Under the pieces are notes generated by a model. It was not told the DNA's origin. It ran no database searches and saw nothing but the letters and a program-made list of their open reading frames with translations. A stretch of 16,516 nucleotides of DNA. It comes from Verrucomicrobiales bacterium. GTDB taxonomy: Bacteria > Verrucomicrobiota > Verrucomicrobiia > Verrucomicrobiales > DEV007. The stretch is taken from contig JAKISY010000103.1 in NCBI GenBank assembly GCA_021648365.1, positions 1-16,516 on the forward strand, written 5' to 3'. The translations under genes and the position numbers were made by a program. Positions 1 through 7,184 of the stretch are shown here, one piece after another (position 1 is the stretch's first letter; each line of letters opens with the position of its first letter).

Positions 1-116
1 TTACCTCCAGCGACGGGCTCAGGTTTTTCGCGACGCACAGAGTCATGCCCATCGCGAACGGCAGCACGCCCCCCTTGATAATCCAAATTTGATTCTGTAG
101 AATTTTTATCGTCCAT
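1..116 (-). CDS. N-terminus of next operon gene, probably another respiratory-complex subunit (partial)
   Basis: An ATG at 116..114 opens a frame that runs off the window at base 1. About 38 residues are visible, beginning MDDKNSTESNLDYQGG and ending REKPEPVAGG. The start lies two bases past the stop of the CcoO-like gene, so translation is probably coupled. The visible part is hydrophilic, with no signal peptide and no heme motif. Membrane-anchored c-type cytochromes or CcoP-like proteins in such operons often have a short polar cytoplasmic N-terminus ending in a Pro-rich stretch just before the first membrane helix, which would fit. That identification is inference from position and style. 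What is certain is only an open, tightly spaced frame in the operon. Confidence 0.55.
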   Translation of the reverse strand, partial: MDDKNSTESNLDYQGGRAAVRDGHDSVRREKPEPVAGG

Positions 117-118
117 GA

Positions 119-793
119 TCACTTAGCGGCCACTTCTTCCTCTTCATTTTTGCCCGGTAACGGAGCATCCATTTTACGCGATAGCAGGTAGTCCACCAAA
201 GCTTCCGCTTTTTCGGTTGGCACCACTTCGTATCCTTCTTCTACCGCAAAACGTCCTTCCAATTTGATCGCATTGGCTGATGGCTGAGCAATCTGCTGTT
301 TGCGATACAGGTTTTTATAAGAAGGCATATTCGAATCCACATTCTGGATACGAGCATTGTAGAGTTTCGCGTGATACCAAGCACGATCCCGCTGGCGCGC
401 TCCCACATTGGCAAGATCCTGTCCGATGCGCATATAGCCTAACATAGCACGACGATCATTGCTGTAATCTGCTGCACGAGTTTCACGAGCCAGACCATCT
501 TCTTCATTGCCACCCCAACCCTTACGCCACATATCTGCACCTGCGTAAGTCGGACGCACCATTTGAGTATGGCAATAAGCACAACCTAGCGAAGCATAAA
601 CATGCTCCCCTTCCTTGTTAGCGCCCGTCCAAACAGAAGGGTAGGCCCAAGCCGTAGGAACATCGTCTTCTTCTGAGTAAACCTCAGGGTCAGCGTTGCT
701 CAATTGCAAGTAAGGCACCAAGATCAAGAAGATCAAAGGCACGACGAACGCCGCTGCCAAACCTAGGATAAAAACTGGAAACTCTTTTTTCAT
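119..793 (-). CDS. ccoO: CcoO-like membrane-anchored monoheme cytochrome c (cbb3 oxidase subunit II family)
   Basis: The 224-residue protein has one N-terminal membrane helix (about residues 7-28) and a periplasmic cytochrome c domain. The heme motif C71-A-Y-C-H75 sits in GCAYCHTQMVRP, the CcoO signature. Downstream MRIGQDLANVG and the segment around SNMPSY match the family, with M156 as the likely sixth heme ligand. CcoO normally passes electrons from CcoP or soluble cytochrome c to the CcoN low-spin heme. Here the heme site is intact although the neighbouring CcoN homologue has lost its metal ligands, so the electron acceptor is unclear. The start ATG overlaps the ccoN-like stop by four bases (ATGA). 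The C-terminus is a short acidic tail (EEEEVAAK). The family assignment is firm; oxidase function is not. Confidence 0.92.
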   Translation of the reverse strand: MKKEFPVFILGLAAAFVVPLIFLILVPYLQLSNADPEVYSEEDDVPTAWAYPSVWTGANKEGEHVYASLGCAYCHTQMVRPTYAGADMWRKGWGGNEEDGLARETRAADYSNDRRAMLGYMRIGQDLANVGARQRDRAWYHAKLYNARIQNVDSNMPSYKNLYRKQQIAQPSANAIKLEGRFAVEEGYEVVPTEKAEALVDYLLSRKMDAPLPGKNEEEEVAAK

Positions 794-2280
794 GCTTTTG
801 CAGTCTCTTCTGTTGCAAAACCTGCCGCTTCTTCAGCACTAGCTGCTTCACCGGGATTTTTGTGAATCAAAGTCGGCCCTTCAGACTTACGTCCAAAACC
901 AAACGCCATCATCAATAGTTGATAATAAAATGCCAAGTTGGCTACCGAAATCAATGCCCAAGCAACCGCCAACGCCACCACGTAGCCCTTGCCGCGGCGA
1001 ACCGAGTCCATGAAGTCACCACTCCAATCATCAATCGCTCCACCCTGTGCCAAACCAGCAAAGATCATGAAAGCGACGATCGTAATGATGCCATACGAAC
1101 TATACCAAAAGTGAAAGCGGATCAACTTAGCCGAAGGCCACTCACAACCCGTGATGCGTGGCACAATGAAATAGATCGCTCCAAAAACCACCATCGAGAA
1201 AAAGCCATAAATGATCATGATGTCGTAACCCAAAGTCGCGTAGGAAAACTGCAACAAACGGCTGACATCGAAGTATGAAGAAAACGCTACCAGCAAACCA
1301 TAGACATTGAACATGATACCACCAAACACAGTGAAACGTAGCGATGGACTGTAGTGCATCAGTCTACCTCGCCCTGAAAGAGTTCCCAAAAAGTTCACCG
1401 CCACTGCTCCAATCGGCAGCAACATCAATAGAATAGCTGCGCCGCTGATGGCAGGCATCCATGAAGGAAAGGGGCCGCCGAGGAAGCGATTGAAACCCGT
1501 CCAACCCGCTAATACTGCCAGTGCCCAAAAAGCGATCTGCGCCAACTGGTAGCTGTAGATCGGACGACCGACAATCTTAGGTATGATGTAGTAAGCCGAA
1601 GCCAAACCGACAGGAACGAACCAGAAGTAAATCAGGTTGCTCATGAACCAAACGTTCACACCCGCATTCATCACCGCCGAACCTCCTACATGATTCAAAA
1701 TCAAGTTTGCTGTTATGAAAATCCAAGGGAACCAAAGTGCTGCTGCGAAAATATACTTCTGCGAGATGTAAGCCTCCCCTTCTCTACGGCGGCGGAACAT
1801 CATCATCAGCGTGCCAGCGATCACAGCGTAAGATAGAAACATCGCAGGCCACAGGTAAGCTGGAAAATCTAACCAAGGCATTGAGTTGCCATACCCACTC
1901 CACACCGCTACCACTCCAAAGAGCACTGTCAGATTCCAAACCATGCCAGCTGCTACCAGCGTCACACCGTTTTTCACTTCCACCCGGCACAGCCGAGCCA
2001 TCAACCAAATCATCACTCCAAAACCAGCCTGCATGCCCCACCCATAAATCAACGAATCCATGTGAGCTGGAAAAAGCTGACCATACGCCAACCAAGGGCA
2101 AGCATCCCACAACTCGGGTGCAGCCAGTTTCAACGAGCTGGCAAAACCCAGCAGCGTTGCCAAAAACAACCAACCGGCTGCTGAGGTAAAGAAAAACAGC
2201 ACTGGAAGACGCGCCGATTGATCAATCGCCGCCCTTTCCTGTATATCTTGCGCACTTGCCTGTTGCATAGTTTCACTCAT
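790..2280 (-). CDS. CcoN-like heme-copper oxidase subunit I homologue lacking CuB and heme b3 ligands
   Basis: The 496-residue protein has about 12 hydrophobic segments and clear cbb3 subunit I landmarks, such as YYIIPK at 230-235 and FWAL at 251-254. It contains only five histidines: H73, H197, H309, H390 and H473. H73, in FPAHMDSLIYGWG, matches the first low-spin heme b ligand. Aligned by eye to the remembered CcoN consensus, the CuB ligand of WYGHN is S214 (WFMSN). The CuB pair of AGPHH is N264-R265 (TGFNR), the cross-linking Tyr is A258, and the two His of IGHVH are Y352 and I354 (LGYDI). The fold therefore seems kept while the oxygen-reducing centre is absent. Start: ATG at 2280; a second Met at residue 5 is possible. 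The gene sits 20 bases after the small membrane-protein gene. Calling it an active oxidase would be wrong on this sequence; a structural or electron-wiring role is inferred. Confidence 0.9.
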   Translation of the reverse strand: MSETMQQASAQDIQERAAIDQSARLPVLFFFTSAAGWLFLATLLGFASSLKLAAPELWDACPWLAYGQLFPAHMDSLIYGWGMQAGFGVMIWLMARLCRVEVKNGVTLVAAGMVWNLTVLFGVVAVWSGYGNSMPWLDFPAYLWPAMFLSYAVIAGTLMMMFRRRREGEAYISQKYIFAAALWFPWIFITANLILNHVGGSAVMNAGVNVWFMSNLIYFWFVPVGLASAYYIIPKIVGRPIYSYQLAQIAFWALAVLAGWTGFNRFLGGPFPSWMPAISGAAILLMLLPIGAVAVNFLGTLSGRGRLMHYSPSLRFTVFGGIMFNVYGLLVAFSSYFDVSRLLQFSYATLGYDIMIIYGFFSMVVFGAIYFIVPRITGCEWPSAKLIRFHFWYSSYGIITIVAFMIFAGLAQGGAIDDWSGDFMDSVRRGKGYVVALAVAWALISVANLAFYYQLLMMAFGFGRKSEGPTLIHKNPGEAASAEEAAGFATEETAKA

Positions 2281-2300
2281 TCCCTGTTATCCAAAAATCT

Positions 2301-2780
2301 TTATTTCTTTTCTACTGCTGCTTTTGCAGCTGCCGCTTTTTCAGGTGCTGCTTTAGCTGTTTCTGCTTTAGCTGCTTCTGGTGCTTTTTTCTCAGTAGCT
2401 GCAGGTTTGACCTGAGCTGCTTTTAAACTCGTTGGCGATCCTGGCACCACCACCTTGCTCACTGCAGCTTTTTGCTTTCTCAACTCTGGCAAGACCAACT
2501 TCATACCCGCCTTCACTGGAATGCGAACCAAATTCTTAGTCTTGTCCACTACCTCGGCTTGACTGATCAATGCCCGCTGTTGCTGATTGACGGCGACCAA
2601 ATTTTCAGCGCGTTTTTTTGCACGCCCGCTCTCTATCTGATTGGCAGCCGCATCTTCATTCGAAGAGTTGAACCACAGAATGAATGAAATGCCAGCCACA
2701 AAGACCAACAACGAAATCACAATCATCCAAAACGCTGTAAAGCGACTCTGGGCATTGTCTTCTGGATGTTCCTTATTCAT
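2301..2780 (-). CDS. Small one-helix membrane protein of the ACIII operon, with Ala/Lys-rich tail
   Basis: This 159-residue protein has a short polar N-terminus, one membrane helix (about residues 15-37, FWMIVISLLVFVAGISFILWF), a helical linker to about residue 75, and the segment VRIPVKAGMKLVLPEL at 85-100. From about 118 it becomes a low-complexity Ala/Lys/Glu tail. The VRIP..xGM.LVL segment resembles a VRIPIxxAMxL motif that I recall from small single-helix proteins near ACIII and oxidase genes in other bacteria; this is memory, not a search. It lies between actF (18-base gap) and the ccoN-like gene (20-base gap), so an accessory or assembly role in the complex is likely. There are no heme or metal motifs. 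The exact function is unknown. Confidence 0.75.
   Translation of the reverse strand: MNKEHPEDNAQSRFTAFWMIVISLLVFVAGISFILWFNSSNEDAAANQIESGRAKKRAENLVAVNQQQRALISQAEVVDKTKNLVRIPVKAGMKLVLPELRKQKAAVSKVVVPGSPTSLKAAQVKPAATEKKAPEAAKAETAKAAPEKAAAAKAAVEKK
2304..2417 (-). repeat. Low-complexity Ala/Lys/Glu coding repeat
   Basis: This stretch encodes the last 38 residues of the small membrane protein, with imperfect KAxxAKAA / EKAAA units (for example ETAKAAPEKAAAAKAAVEKK). On the plus strand it reads as repeated gctgctttagctg-like words. It is probably a disordered or extended helical tail, and the array may vary in length between strains. Confidence 0.6.
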
Positions 2781-2798
2781 ATAAAAATATCCGCACTA

Positions 2799-4358
2799 TC
2801 AGTTCACCACGTTCAACGATTCTTCCAAGCGAGGATCCTGGCTAGGATACAGGCTCGACTTACCAAAGCTACGCAATAGCAGGAATCCGAAGATACCACC
2901 CACTGCTATGAATGCCAACAAATCGAACCAGATTGCACCAGGGATGATCATCTGCGCGCCTCCTGTCAACGACACTCCGCGCTCTGGGATGATAATCCAG
3001 TAGATATCTGCAATCTGCATCAACAGCAACCAAGCTGCAATAGCCACCATCAGTTTAGGTGTCTTTTTCACCTGACGCACCAAGAGCGCTGCAAAAGGAA
3101 TGAAGAAGTGCCCGATAACCAATAGGATAACGGTGTAGCTATTAAAAAAGTCTGTATTACGCAAGAGGTAAAATTTGGTCTCCTCAGTGATATTCGCATA
3201 CCAGATCAAGAAATACTGGCTGAATGCGATGTAGGCCCAAAAGATCACAAACGAGTGCATCAACTTACCCATCAAGTGATAATGCTCCATCGTGATGGTA
3301 TCCTTGAAGTGCCCCGTGCTACGCAGATAAGTCAGGATCGCAACCAACAGCGCCATCGAACTCACCGCAGAACCAGCAAATAGGTAAACCCCCCACATGG
3401 TCGAGAACCAAGTGTAATCAAGCACCATCAACCAGTCGACGACGAGGAAAGTCCAGCAGATACCAAAGATAGCGATGAAACCACAGCTCCAGCGACGCAT
3501 CATCAGCGTGTATTTGGGATCACCGCTTTTATCTTGAGCTACTGACCATTTTCTCAAAGTGTAAATCACCCCTCCTAAGCCCAAAACATAGAGGATGTAA
3601 CGCAGAGTCCATGAGCTAATGTTCAAATAACCACTCTTATGATACAACAAAGGATTGCCGTGCACATGCTCGCCATCGCCATGTCTCATGAAGTGAACCT
3701 GCAACTCAGACGTGAGAGCCTTATCATCCAACTGCCCCTCCTCCAGTTCAGCTAATTTTGTTTTGCTATGACTCAAGCGCTCGTTGAGAAAGCTCACTTC
3801 GCCTTTATTCTTGCCAGCTTTGGTGATCGCACTAGCCGTTACTTTCTCCAATGTTTTAAAATCTGTCTTAGCCGTTTGCAACTCTTTGGCGCGCTTAGCT
3901 TTCTCTGACTCTAAGTGAGCCTCAGCGTATTTCTCGCCACCTTCGACCAGCGCCGCTTGTTCTGGAATCCACTCCCATAGAGCGTTTTTGAAATCACTAG
4001 ACAAAACCAAAGGCAAACCCAGCAGTAAAATCCACGGAGTCACACTACCAAGATTTTCCATCAGACGTCTGACCAGCACTCCCCAACCTGAGTTGGTTGC
4101 ATTGTGAACCAAAGTCCAGAAAATACCGCCTACCGCCAAGGTCAAAAAGAACATCACCGCAAACAGCCACGAATAAGCCATCATAGAACGACGCGAAACC
4201 TCACCGTCCTCTCCACCTCCGGTCATTGCCAAAATGGCAAATAGCAGTAAAGCTGCAACGCCGACGAACAAAAATGCCATTTTAAGCAATCCTGTTTTCG
4301 ACTGGTTCAGAGCTTCCCCATCTTTCGGGAAATCATCTGCTGACTTAAGTGCGCTCAT
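2799..4358 (-). CDS. actF: ACIII subunit ActF, NrfD-like membrane protein with inserted coiled coil
   Basis: The 519-residue polytopic protein is the second NrfD-like subunit of alternative complex III, paired with ActC in the membrane. Helices lie at about 25-45, 60-83 and 105-120, then about seven more from residue 250 to the C-terminus. Recognisable family segments include FLVVDWLMVLDYTWFSTMWG, SFVIFWAYIAFSQYFLIWY and the C-terminal SQDPRLEESLN. Between the third and fourth helices is a long polar segment (about 135-240). It is strongly Lys/Glu/Ala-rich and coiled-coil-like to about 225, followed by His-rich RHGDGEHVHGN. This makes the protein longer than the roughly 400-480 residues I expect for ActF. 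It starts 28 bases after actE. The family call is firm; the role of the insert is unknown. Confidence 0.92.
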   Translation of the reverse strand: MSALKSADDFPKDGEALNQSKTGLLKMAFLFVGVAALLLFAILAMTGGGEDGEVSRRSMMAYSWLFAVMFFLTLAVGGIFWTLVHNATNSGWGVLVRRLMENLGSVTPWILLLGLPLVLSSDFKNALWEWIPEQAALVEGGEKYAEAHLESEKAKRAKELQTAKTDFKTLEKVTASAITKAGKNKGEVSFLNERLSHSKTKLAELEEGQLDDKALTSELQVHFMRHGDGEHVHGNPLLYHKSGYLNISSWTLRYILYVLGLGGVIYTLRKWSVAQDKSGDPKYTLMMRRWSCGFIAIFGICWTFLVVDWLMVLDYTWFSTMWGVYLFAGSAVSSMALLVAILTYLRSTGHFKDTITMEHYHLMGKLMHSFVIFWAYIAFSQYFLIWYANITEETKFYLLRNTDFFNSYTVILLVIGHFFIPFAALLVRQVKKTPKLMVAIAAWLLLMQIADIYWIIIPERGVSLTGGAQMIIPGAIWFDLLAFIAVGGIFGFLLLRSFGKSSLYPSQDPRLEESLNVVN

Positions 4359-4386
4359 AAGATTCTAGTCTTCTTGCTATTAAAAT

Positions 4387-5067
4387 TTATTTACTGGCTT
4401 GTTCAAAAGCCTTCTTCACCTCTCCCTCGTTTTTAGCCGAAGAAGAAAACTGCAAAGCTCGGATGTAAGCAACAATCGCCCAACGATCCTGCACGGTGAT
4501 GATACCTTTATACGATCCCATCAACCCTTTTCCATTGGTCATCGTCCAAAAAATCTGTCCGTCGGGAGCATCCTTCATTAGCGGAGCCATCAAGTTAGCC
4601 GTGGGAGGAAATCCAAGCCAGTAGTTAGCTACAGCACTTTTTCCATTACCCGAAGCGCCGTGACACATGCTACATTTGATCTGAAATTGTTGCTGACCGC
4701 GTTTGAGCAGTGCCGCATCCACTTTCACTTCAGAAGGAAGACCATCACCATAAAAATCTCCAAAAGTCCCGCTGTTGTAGTAGTCATCCGAATGACTGAA
4801 TCCAAATTCAGCAATCGCTTTACCATTAGCGGCACGAGCATCTCCTTTGGGCAGTTCAAAACCAATGGGTACCGTGCCAGAAACCGGCATACGGTTACCA
4901 TTGCCGTCAGCAAACTTGCTGCTCGGCTTTTGATACTTCACTTTATACTGACGGTCCATGTCAGGAAACAGCTCCATCGGTGGTTGCGTGAAACGCGTAC
5001 CACGTACCCCAATCGCCGAAACTACGGCGACCGTTACAATAAATAATATGAGAAAAAACCAGCGCAT
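4387..5067 (-). CDS. actE: ACIII subunit ActE, membrane-anchored monoheme cytochrome c
   Basis: The 226-residue protein has an N-terminal hydrophobic anchor (about 3-19). This is followed by the ActE hallmark RFTQPPMELFPDMDRQ (about 25-40) and a C-terminal cytochrome c domain. That domain has one heme motif, CSMCH, in GQQQFQIKCSMCHGASGNG, and a likely axial Met in GLMGSY. In ACIII this subunit carries electrons on the periplasmic face, from the ActA/ActB relay towards an acceptor. Many ActE homologues are lipoproteins; here no Cys follows the hydrophobic stretch (VSAIGVRG), so it is probably held by an uncleaved helix. A good Shine-Dalgarno AGGA (complement of 5076-5079) sits eight bases before the ATG, which supports this start. 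It follows actD by 19 bases. Confidence 0.94.
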   Translation of the reverse strand: MRWFFLILFIVTVAVVSAIGVRGTRFTQPPMELFPDMDRQYKVKYQKPSSKFADGNGNRMPVSGTVPIGFELPKGDARAANGKAIAEFGFSHSDDYYNSGTFGDFYGDGLPSEVKVDAALLKRGQQQFQIKCSMCHGASGNGKSAVANYWLGFPPTANLMAPLMKDAPDGQIFWTMTNGKGLMGSYKGIITVQDRWAIVAYIRALQFSSSAKNEGEVKKAFEQASK

Positions 5068-5086
5068 TATGAGATTCCTAATTCAA

Positions 5087-5647
5087 TCACACTTCATCTT
5101 CGACTAACTCGACATTCGTAGCCCCCAAGGACTCCAATAATTCTTTTGTTCGTTCACGAGAAAATTTCGGATCCCGTGCTTCGATCGACATGATAAATCC
5201 GTCGTCAGAAAATTTCAAAAAGGTCTTCGAGGCGAGCAAGGGATGATTCAAGCGTGGCAACAGCAAGATCACCAACAAACCACCGAGCACCGCAAATGCA
5301 GATAACAAAATTGTCAGCTCAAAGATCACTGGGAAAAACGCTGGCAAAGTCGAGAAATCCGTAGGTTTACCCTGCACCACGGTTGGATAGAGATTGACCT
5401 GCGTGAAAAACTGCAAAAACAAAGCAGTCAAACCACCCGTCGCACCGCCTGCCAAGACCAGCGCCGACAACCAAGATTTTTTCAATCCCATCGCAGCATC
5501 CATGCCGTGAATCGGATAAGGTGAATGCACATCCCAACGCTTGAAGCCGGCATCGCGCACTTTCTCCGCAGCATGATAGATCGCCGTGGCGTTCTCAAAC
5601 TCTGCGATATAACCGTAGGCCGGTTTGCTGTTAGTTTTTTCCTTCAC
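5087..5647 (-). CDS. actD: ACIII subunit ActD (DUF3341 membrane protein)
   Basis: The 186-residue protein has the DUF3341 layout. An N-terminal cytoplasmic segment (YGYIAEFENATAIYHAAEKVRDAGFKRWDVHSPYPIHGMD) is followed by two membrane helices (about 60-80 and 105-130) and a C-terminal soluble tail ending FSRERTKELLESLGA. ActD is a structural two-helix subunit of alternative complex III lying beside ActC/ActF, with no cofactor. The start is GTG at 5647..5645. It is the only usable start, because the frame upstream meets a TAA after eight codons with no ATG, and the family N-terminus begins close to this point. It lies 45 bases downstream of actC. Confidence 0.93.
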   Translation of the reverse strand: MKEKTNSKPAYGYIAEFENATAIYHAAEKVRDAGFKRWDVHSPYPIHGMDAAMGLKKSWLSALVLAGGATGGLTALFLQFFTQVNLYPTVVQGKPTDFSTLPAFFPVIFELTILLSAFAVLGGLLVILLLPRLNHPLLASKTFLKFSDDGFIMSIEARDPKFSRERTKELLESLGATNVELVEDEV

Positions 5648-5692
5648 CTTTAAATCAAATTCAATCTTAGTTTATTCAGCTTCGTCCTCAAA

Positions 5693-7138
5693 TCAAACAT
5701 CAGCTCCTACACGCCCTTTTTTCAGCTTCTGCCAATCAGGGTAATGCGCATCCGACTCGGGCAATACTCCCTTCACCTCACTGATCGCGATCACCGGCAA
5801 GAAGCGGATGAACAACAGGAACAGCATCATGAACAGTCCAAAGGTGCCAGCAAACATCAACCACTCCACCCAACTCGGGCTGTAGTATCCCCACTGACCT
5901 GGCAGAAAATCCCGTGACAGTGTGGTAGTGATGATCACAAAACGCTCGAACCACATACCTGCGTTCACAAACATCACTACGATGAAGACCACTACCAGGT
6001 TGCGTCTAATTTTGTCGAACCAGAAAATCTGCGGTGCAATCACGTTGCAAAAGAACATACACGCATAGGCCCAAGTATAAGGACCGTTGACTATTCGTAA
6101 GTAAAAAGCATCGCCCTCAAATTTATTGCCCGAGAAGTAAGCCATGAACAGCTCCATGATGTAGGCGTAGCCCACAATCGTGCCGGTCAGCAAAATGATC
6201 TTCGCCATGTTATCGATATGCTTCAAAGTGAACATATCCTGCAAGCCGTAGAGACTACGTATCGGAATCATCAGTGTCAGCACCATCGCAAATCCACCAA
6301 ACACCGCCCCTGCCACAAAGTAAGGTGGAAAGATCGTCGTATGCCACCCCGGCACAATAGAAGTAGCAAAGTCAAAGGACACCACAGAGTGCACCGACAA
6401 AACCAGCGGTGTCGAAAGTGCTGCCAATAGCAAGTAACCCATTTCGTAGTGCTTCCATGCACGGTTGCCACCACGCCATCCGAGAGCGAACATGCCGTAA
6501 AGAAATTTGCGAACTTTGGTCGTGGCACGATCTCGCAGAGTCGCCAAATCAGGAATCAGTCCGATATACCAGAAGATCACTGATACGGTGAAATAAGTCG
6601 ATACAGCGAACACATCCCACAGCAGCGGGCTTTTGAAGTTCTGCCAAATCTCGTTGGAGTTAGGCACCGGAGCCAAAAACCATACCATCCAGAAACGTCC
6701 AACGTGAAATCCTGGGTAAATACCTGCACAAACCACCGCGAACAAAGTCATCGCTTCCGCTGCCCGGTTAACCGAGGTCCGCCACTTCTGACGGGTTAAA
6801 AACAAAATCGCCGAAATCAAGGTGCCTGCATGACCGATACCGATCCAGAACACGAAGTTCACAATCGCCCAACCCCAAGCTACTGGTTGGTTATTGCCCC
6901 ACACCCCGATACCTGTCGAAACGAGGTAAACCAGAGTGTAACCGAGACAAGCTGCCAACATCACTGATGGCACAAAAAGTATCCACCAGATAAAAGGCTG
7001 GCGATTTTCCACGATGCCGCAAACACGATCCGTGATCCAGCTCATCGAGCGGTTGTTCAGGATCAACGCCTCACGTTTCACCCCTGGAGCTTCGCTCGGG
7101 TGCACCGTCTGCTTAGAATCTGTTGTTCCCTTAGCCAT
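5693..7138 (-). CDS. actC: ACIII subunit ActC, NrfD-like quinol-oxidising membrane subunit
   Basis: The 481-residue NrfD/PsrC-type membrane protein has about ten helices. Family segments are easy to see: WGWAIVNFVFWIGIGHAGTL, CAGIYPGFHVGR, SVHSVVSFDFA, PGWHTTIFPPYFVAGAVFGG and NAGMWFERFVII. In alternative complex III, ActC sits under the ActB iron-sulfur domain. It is thought to hold the menaquinol oxidation site and possibly a proton path; the buried His and Asp residues in the segments above are the family candidates. The start is well supported: AAGGAA (complement of 7147-7152) lies eight bases before the ATG. It follows actB by 46 bases. The C-terminus is cytoplasmic and polar. No truncation or frameshift is seen. 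Confidence 0.95.
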   Translation of the reverse strand: MAKGTTDSKQTVHPSEAPGVKREALILNNRSMSWITDRVCGIVENRQPFIWWILFVPSVMLAACLGYTLVYLVSTGIGVWGNNQPVAWGWAIVNFVFWIGIGHAGTLISAILFLTRQKWRTSVNRAAEAMTLFAVVCAGIYPGFHVGRFWMVWFLAPVPNSNEIWQNFKSPLLWDVFAVSTYFTVSVIFWYIGLIPDLATLRDRATTKVRKFLYGMFALGWRGGNRAWKHYEMGYLLLAALSTPLVLSVHSVVSFDFATSIVPGWHTTIFPPYFVAGAVFGGFAMVLTLMIPIRSLYGLQDMFTLKHIDNMAKIILLTGTIVGYAYIMELFMAYFSGNKFEGDAFYLRIVNGPYTWAYACMFFCNVIAPQIFWFDKIRRNLVVVFIVVMFVNAGMWFERFVIITTTLSRDFLPGQWGYYSPSWVEWLMFAGTFGLFMMLFLLFIRFLPVIAISEVKGVLPESDAHYPDWQKLKKGRVGADV

Positions 7139-7184
7139 TCAAATAATTCCTTTTACAATAATTTTAACTAAATTTTCGCGATCC

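Noticed and set aside
919..1278. Plus-strand open frame inside the ccoN-like gene, and similar antisense frames across the act genes
   Set aside because: These are antisense shadows of long conserved genes. They have biased compositions, no domains and no start signals.
790..2280. Functional cbb3 oxidase or nitric oxide reductase catalytic subunit
   Set aside because: Both enzyme types need the helix-X heme b3 histidine and metal-site histidines; none is present at the aligned positions.
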